Part shown: piece after piece, positions 59,302-64,000 of the stretch
Layout of the letters: each line of letters opens with the position of its first letter
Position numbering within the stretch: the stretch's first letter is position 1
NCBI RefSeq assembly: GCF_009389715.1
Contig: NC_052397.1
Location: forward strand, 11,791,595 to 11,855,594
Source: Phoenix dactylifera
Taxonomy: Eukaryota > Streptophyta > Magnoliopsida > Arecales > Arecaceae
Length of the DNA stretch: 64,000 nt
Reading direction: 5' to 3'
Made by a program: the position numbers and the translations under genes
The notes under the pieces: model-generated
What the model saw: only the letters and a program-made list of their open reading frames with translations
Database searches by the model: none
What the model was told of the DNA's origin: nothing

Positions 59302-61434
59302 TCTATAATTTAATATTCTTTTTTCAGCACTTATCAATGTTCTTAAACGGATAACTACTTGTTTTACCATGAAATCGAATAATCATTGAAATAAATTTAA
59401 ATTATGGTAAGAAGTAAATAATTCTTTTCTTAAAACCGACTCTGAACTTGTCCCTCTTCCGGTTGCGATCTTTCATGAAAACTACAAAAAAACATATAAG
59501 GAGGAGATTGTGTTGACCTGATTTATTAACCTAATAGAGTTGTAATCAAGCCGAGGTTATAATTAAATGGGTTTTTGTCCTGATTCGATCGAAAGTTATA
59601 ATTAATTATGTATGGGGCAAAAGTTTGATTAACCCTTTTTATTAGGTCACGGTCCGATTTTTAGTCTTGTCGGGTCGAGTTCGATCTGAAGCAGCTCAGG
59701 AAGAATTAAATTTAAATAACATTGGGCTCGAGAACAATTTCAAGCAAATCAACAATCATGACCCACCTCAAACCCAAAGTCAATTCCCAACCAATGCCTT
59801 GCGTGCCTTCATATAAAATTTGTAATTTTAAAACAAAAAAAAATATAATAATAATAAATAATAAAATAATAAAATAAATAAAAAATAATTTCGGGACGAA
59901 TTACTGGATTCACTGTTCATATGAACAGTATCCCGTGAAAACACTGTTCATATGAACAGTGTTTTTACAAATATATATATATATTTATGTATATATAAAA
60001 ATTAAATAATAAATAAATAAATTCACTGTTTAGCTTCTTCTTCTTCCCGACTAATCCACTGTTCCTCCCGTTGCCAAATCTTCCCGTGATCCCGCCTCGC
60101 TCACAACAAACGCAATCCTCCCCCGCGCGATCAAAGGAGCTCGCCCCAACGTCGTCGTCGGCCACCTCTCTCCGCCGGATCCCGTGGCGCTTCTTCCTCC
60201 CAGCGTCCGCGTGCCACACCGTCCGCTTCATCAACGCCTCCGCCTCAGCCCGCGCTTCCTTCCTCCCATCGATCACGACCCCAGATCCATTCCTCTTCAG
60301 CCATCAAGGATCCCGCAGCCAGCCTCCCATCTCAACTTCTTCCGTTCCAAGTCAGCCTCTCAGCATCCCGTGATGCTTTCCCATTAATCCCGCAGATTCC
60401 TCCTTTCCGGATCAACATCTCCAGCATCCCGTGAGATCATGCGTGAGCCCAAGCATCTAGCCGTCCCTCTCTTCTGGATTCAAGCCATTCGCCAGCCGTC
60501 CCAGCTAATCTCACGGCAGCTCCCATCGAACCAGCTCCCTTGATCCAGCCTTGCGTGCAGACCGTCCCAAGAATCATGCGTCCGTTCCCCATGAATCCAT
60601 CACCAGCTTCAAGGCTCGGGCGATCTATAAAAGGGGGGAGAGGAGCTCGGATCGGAGGAGGAGGAAAACAGGGGAGAACCCCTGTTTCGGTGAAGAAGAA
60701 GAAGCCACCAGCCGAGAGAAAGAAAAAAAAAAAAGAAAAAAAAAAAAGAAGAGAGAGAGGAGGAAAGAGAAGAGTTTGTGTTATTCTGGGAAGAATGAGA
60801 GGTGAAGGCTTTCATTTGAAGATGGAAGGACATCCGGCCACCATGCGCGGCTGAACACCTAGTCTAGGGCTGGATGAAGCCCTAGCAATGTAACAGGGCA
60901 TTGTAGTTCTTACTCTTTTAATCTTTTTGGAGTTTGTTTAAATTCTCATTCTCAATGAAAAATTATTTTATGATGTTTAAACCTTGAGCATGCCATTTAC
61001 TATTCATGTTGCTAAAGTAGTCTAAGATGATCCATACCTAGGAAGATGAGATGTGGTACACCCTATATTAGCATACTTAGGTAGACACTTCATGCTATAC
61101 CGAAGATGGATCTTCCTAAAACTCTTTATGCTTTTATTTTAAAAGGCTTGTAGCCAAAATTGCATGCCTCTCCAAAAGATAAAAACTAAGAACACAATCC
61201 TTGATGCAATGCTATGTGGTGGATTCCAAACCCTAGATCTATTTACCTTGATAAAATTTCAATTCGTACTCATAGATTAATTAAGTTAAATCAAGTTATC
61301 AAATCCTTCTTTTTGATTTATTTTTAAAAGAAAAATAACTTGTCTCCAATCCCTGTGGACCGACACCCGTAATCACTATCCTACAAGATACGTGCTATTG
61401 CGTGGTTTATTTTCAAAATTGAAAGAACCGATCA
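59285..61434 (+). mobile_element. Solo LTR inserted in Gypsy integrase
   Basis: 2150 bp beginning TGATAAGTGCTG and ending ACCGATCA, flanked by 5-bp duplications CGATG (59280-59284 and 61435-61439). Excising it and one duplication rejoins the integrase frame. It has no internal coding region or primer site and carries one TATA box (TATAAAAG, 60626-60633), so it is read as a solo LTR left by LTR-LTR recombination. Length and the GTGGACCGACACCCGTAATC end region suggest a Gypsy (Athila/Tat-like) source. A purine-only low-complexity run lies at 60715-60770. Confidence 0.85.
59912..59962. repeat. Two copies of a perfect palindrome
   Basis: ACTGTTCATATGAACAGT occurs at 59912-59929 and again within a 22-bp perfect palindrome at 59941-59962. 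Further half-sites (CACTGTT) follow at about 60023 and 60057. They lie in the AT-rich part of the solo LTR, about 660 bp upstream of its TATA box. Confidence 0.85.
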
Positions 61435-61439
61435 CGATG

Positions 61440-61771
61440 CTAGCTCCAACTCTTCGCAGCTCAGAGGCAACCTCGACTTGATCGAGGAAACAAGGGAGGT
61501 CGCCCGAGTGCGTATGGCGAGGTACCAACAAAAGACAGCTCAGTACTACAACGCTAGGGTCAAAGTCAAATCTTTCAGACCAGGCGACCTTGTCCTAAGA
61601 AGAGCTGAAACCTCCCGACCAACTGAGCGAGGGAAGCTGGCCCCGAATTGGGAAGGACCATACCGAGTCACGCGCATTCGCCGGCCCGGAGCTTATCAAT
61701 TGGAGTCTCTAGATGGGACTCCCATTCCGCGGAGCTGGAGCTCTGAAAATCTCCGCGTGTACCACCAGTAG
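61440..61771 (+). CDS. Gypsy integrase C-terminal part (displaced)
   Basis: Continues the integrase frame after the solo LTR: DLIEETREVARVRMARYQQK, YYNARVKVKSFRPGDLVLRR and KLAPNWEGPYRVTRIRRPGA, ending at TAG 61769-61771. This is the GPY/F-type C-terminal domain (GPYRV) of Gypsy integrases. It is cut off from the rest of Pol by the insertion and is not expected to be translated alone. Confidence 0.9.
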
Positions 61772-62017
61772 AACCCTAAGGGGTCCCTCATCATTCAACC
61801 ATTAAATTTCATCTTATGAATTTCACTCTATAAATTTCATTTCACGGTTAACTGATGGATTGCGAACTTATTCCGAGCTCACCAATTTTCTTGATTATCT
61901 CATGGCATCAGGTTTATTCTTCCCTAACCACGGTTGGGATGCCCTGATACCTCGGGATGATGGAGTACCTGCGTGGACTCCCTAAAGATGTCCATGAGTT
62001 TATGGTGCGCTCTCCAT

Positions 62018-62925
62018 GGACGAGCTCGGCTCGTGCTCCATCGATTATTGAGTAGCGGTCCTCTCTGACCGGACGAGCTCGGCTCGTGCTCCATCGACTA
62101 TTGAGTAGCGGTCCTCTGACCGGACGAGCTCGGCTCGTGCTCCATCGATTATTGAGTAGCGGTCCTCTCTGACCGGACGAGCTCGGCTCGTGCTCCATCG
62201 ACTATTGAGTAGCGGTCCTCTGACCGGACGAGCTCGGCTCGTGCTCCATCGATTATTGAGTAGCGGTCCTCTCTGACCGGACGAGCTCGGCTCGTGCTCC
62301 ATCGACTATTGAGTAGCGGTCCTCTGACCGGACGAGCTCGGCTCGTGCTCCATCGATTATTGTGTAGCGGTCCTCTCTGACCGGACGAGCTCGGCTCGTG
62401 CTCCATCGACTATTGAGTAGCGGTCCTCTGACCGGACGAGCTCGGCTCGTGCTCCATCGATTATTGAGTAGCGGTCCTCTCTGACCGGATGAGCTCGGCT
62501 CGTGCTCCATCGACTATTGAGTAGCGGTCCTCTGACCGGACGAGCTCGGCTCGTGCTCCATCGATTATTGTGTAGCGGTCCTCTCTGACCGGACGAGCTC
62601 GGCTCGTGCTCCATCGACTATTGAGTAGCGGTCCTCTGACCGGACGAGCTCGGCTCGTGCTCCATCGATTATTGAGTAGCGGTCCTCTCTGACCGGACGA
62701 ACTCGGCTCGTGCTCCATCGACTATTGAGTAGCGGTCCTCTGACCGGACGAGCTCGGCTCGTGCTCCATCGATTATTGAGTAGCGGTCCTCCCTGACCGG
62801 ACGAGCTCGGCTCGTGCTCCATCGACTATTGAGTAGCGGTCCTCTGACCGGACGAGCTCGGCTCGTGCTCCATCGATTATTGAGTAGCGGTCCTCTGACC
62901 GGACGAGCTCGGCTCGTGCTCCTAC
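62018..62925. repeat. Dimeric 104-bp satellite-like array
   Basis: About 17-18 monomers of 51-53 bp built on GACGAGCTCGGCTCGTGCTC alternate in two forms. One has ATCGATTATTG and CCTCTCTGACC (53 bp), the other ATCGACTATTG and CCTCTGACC (51 bp), giving a 104-bp dimer. A TTGTGTAG variant occurs twice exactly 208 bp apart (62361 and 62569), so a two-dimer block was itself duplicated. Each monomer contains the inverted words ACGAGC/GCTCGT. It lies in the Gypsy 3' untranslated region. Confidence 0.95.
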
Positions 62926-63037
62926 CCCGACCTCGGCCGGGATGCCCCGATACGTTGGGATGTTGTCTTTATTGGCCAAGCAAGCTCGGCTCATTCTTTA
63001 CCGGCTTCAGCCAACGAGCTCGGCCCGCTATTCCATT

Positions 63038-63560
63038 TCTGGATTTCTCTGCCGACGTCCTCGAAGAACGGAGTCCGAGCAGAGAAGCGTCCTCAGTCGC
63101 CTCGGCGCATGGACGCATACGGTACAAGGTACCCATTTATTTAATGTTTTTTACATTATCTACTCTGCTTCTGGATTTCTCTGCCGACGTCCTCGAAGAA
63201 CGGAGTCCGAGCAGAGAAGCGTCCTCAGTCGCCTCGGCGCATGGACGCATACGGTACAAGGTACCCATTTATTTAATATTTTTTACATTATCTATTCTGC
63301 TTTTGGATTTCTCTGCCGACGTCCTCGAAGAACGGAGTCCGAGCAGAGAAGCGTCCTCAGTCGCCTCGGTGCATGGACGCATACGGTACAAGGTACCCAT
63401 TTATTTAATGTTTTTTACATTATCTATTCTGCTTCTGGATTTCTCTGCCGACGTCCTCGAAGAACGGAGTCCGAGCAGAGAAGCGTCCTTAGTCGCCTCG
63501 GCGCATGGACGCATACGGTACAAGGTACCCATTTATTTAATGTTTTTTACATTATCTATG
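63038..63560. repeat. Four 132-bp tandem repeats
   Basis: Four nearly identical copies (GCCGACGTCCTCGAAGAACG at about 63051, 63183, 63315 and 63447). The period is 44 codons, so plus-strand frames stay open across all four. Nothing suggests the frames are translated. Each copy holds GGTACAAGGTACC and an AT-rich spacer. Confidence 0.95.
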
Positions 63561-63821
63561 CGTTGCTATACCATTGGTCGAAGAACCGAGCAATGGAGCT
63601 CAGCAAGCCAAAACTTAAGCTCAGGCCCTAGAGCCCATATCCTCGGAACCTAAAATAGATCCGAGCAGAGAAACTTATGCTACAATAGACAGGTTTCCAC
63701 ACATGAATATTCATTTCAAAAAGCCCGGAGGCCTAGTACAAGAGCTCGGACCCGGCCTTAACAAAGTATAGAGGCCGCTCCGGCTTACAAAAAGGAAAAA
63801 GAAGATAGGAAAAAGGGGAAA

Positions 63822-63998
63822 CTACACAAAGGGCTCAGGCCCGGCGACTTCAGGAACAGCTGGCTCTTCTGCGGCCGAGGCCCCCACGATGGCTTTAGGA
63901 GCTGCCTCGGTGACCTCGAGAACGATCTCGCCTTCTTCAGCTTGACCCTCCTGGTCAGTCCCGCCAGAGGTTGGAACCTCTACCTCCGCCTCCGCTTC
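63822..63998 (-). CDS. Antisense ORF of the Tat-type element (C-terminal part)
   Basis: A minus-strand frame enters from the right edge and ends at TAG (63824-63822). The 58 visible residues are acidic and alanine/glutamate/valine-rich: EAEAEVEVPTSGGTDQ, later EEGEIVLEVTEAAPK and ending VAGPEPFV. The frame is open through the window end. Tat-lineage elements such as Grande and RIRE2 are known to carry an extra ORF in antisense between pol and the 3' LTR, which is where this lies. Its function in the family is unknown. Only the C-terminus is visible, so the assignment is by position and openness. Confidence 0.55.
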   Translation of the reverse strand, partial: EAEAEVEVPTSGGTDQEGQAEEGEIVLEVTEAAPKAIVGASAAEEPAVPEVAGPEPFV

Positions 63999-64000
63999 TG

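Larger units (their letters stand above)
53007..64000 (+). mobile_element. Ty3/Gypsy element of the Tat lineage (3' end beyond window)
   Basis: Layout: 5' LTR 53007-54162, primer-binding site, gag 54197-55837, pol from 55867 with protease, reverse transcriptase, RNase H, a second RNase H and integrase, then tandem-repeat arrays and an antisense ORF at the right edge. A second RNase H between the first and integrase, long repeat-rich 3' sequence and an antisense ORF are known hallmarks of the Tat lineage (RIRE2/Retand/Grande type). Gag and pol are open apart from a 2.15-kb solo LTR inserted in integrase, so the copy is probably young. No 3' LTR is seen before base 64000. Confidence 0.9.

Noticed and set aside
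62018..62925. CRISPR-like regular repeats
   Set aside because: There are no unique spacers; both monomer forms are repeats, and the context is a plant retrotransposon.
62045..62994. Series of overlapping 73-94-codon minus-strand frames
   Set aside because: They are produced by the tandem repeat, start every 104 bp and have no independent coding signal.

Overview
This is a plant nuclear genome window, most likely a monocot. The intron-containing genes encode plant-specific or plant-typed proteins: a WRKY20-like transcription factor, a Yippee-like protein and a WNK11-like kinase. The WNK exons are very GC-rich, as in monocots, and the intergenic space is packed with plant LTR retrotransposons. 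A palm is a plausible guess but nothing here proves it.

Three host genes can be supported. (1) On the minus strand at the left edge, the first two coding exons of a group I WRKY factor; its WRKY domains lie beyond base 1. (2) On the plus strand, a complete three-exon Yippee-like zinc protein (10459-19811, 111 aa) with two introns of about 4.5 kb. (3) On the plus strand, a complete two-exon WNK kinase (49504-51200, 321 aa) with a 110-bp TA microsatellite in its intron. Weaker candidates are the 5' end of a minus-strand gene at 24898-25240 and two GC-rich open stretches on the minus strand (42823-42948 and 48479-48748).

The rest is mainly mobile DNA. A 3'-truncated SIRE-like Copia element (4537 to about 9378) starts 450 bp upstream of the WRKY gene and carries a SINE with intact target duplications. 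Two minus-oriented Copia elements lie side by side, each with target duplications: a 4.75-kb Tork-like copy (27496-32246) and a 10.07-kb SIRE-like copy (32479-42552). From 53007 to beyond the right edge lies a Ty3/Gypsy element of the Tat type. It has a 5' LTR, gag, pol with an added second RNase H, tandem-repeat arrays after pol, and the end of an antisense ORF. Its integrase is split by a 2.15-kb solo LTR with a 5-bp target duplication. Smaller items are a hAT-type MITE and another TSD-flanked repeat in the Yippee intron, a decayed hAT transposase, a LINE tail and a second SINE copy.

The observations most worth checking are: (a) the 10-kb Copia copy has LTRs about 98% alike but a pol far more decayed than its neighbour, whose LTRs are only about 92% alike, suggesting a defective family moved in trans; (b) both SIRE-like elements carry a dense array of GTCGAC palindromes just upstream of their core promoter, and in the copy next to the WRKY gene many of these have turned into W-box cores; (c) the antisense ORF and two nested satellite-like arrays in the Gypsy 3' region; (d) a probable GC-AG intron in the WRKY gene. 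All protein assignments come from reading motifs by eye; no database search was run.
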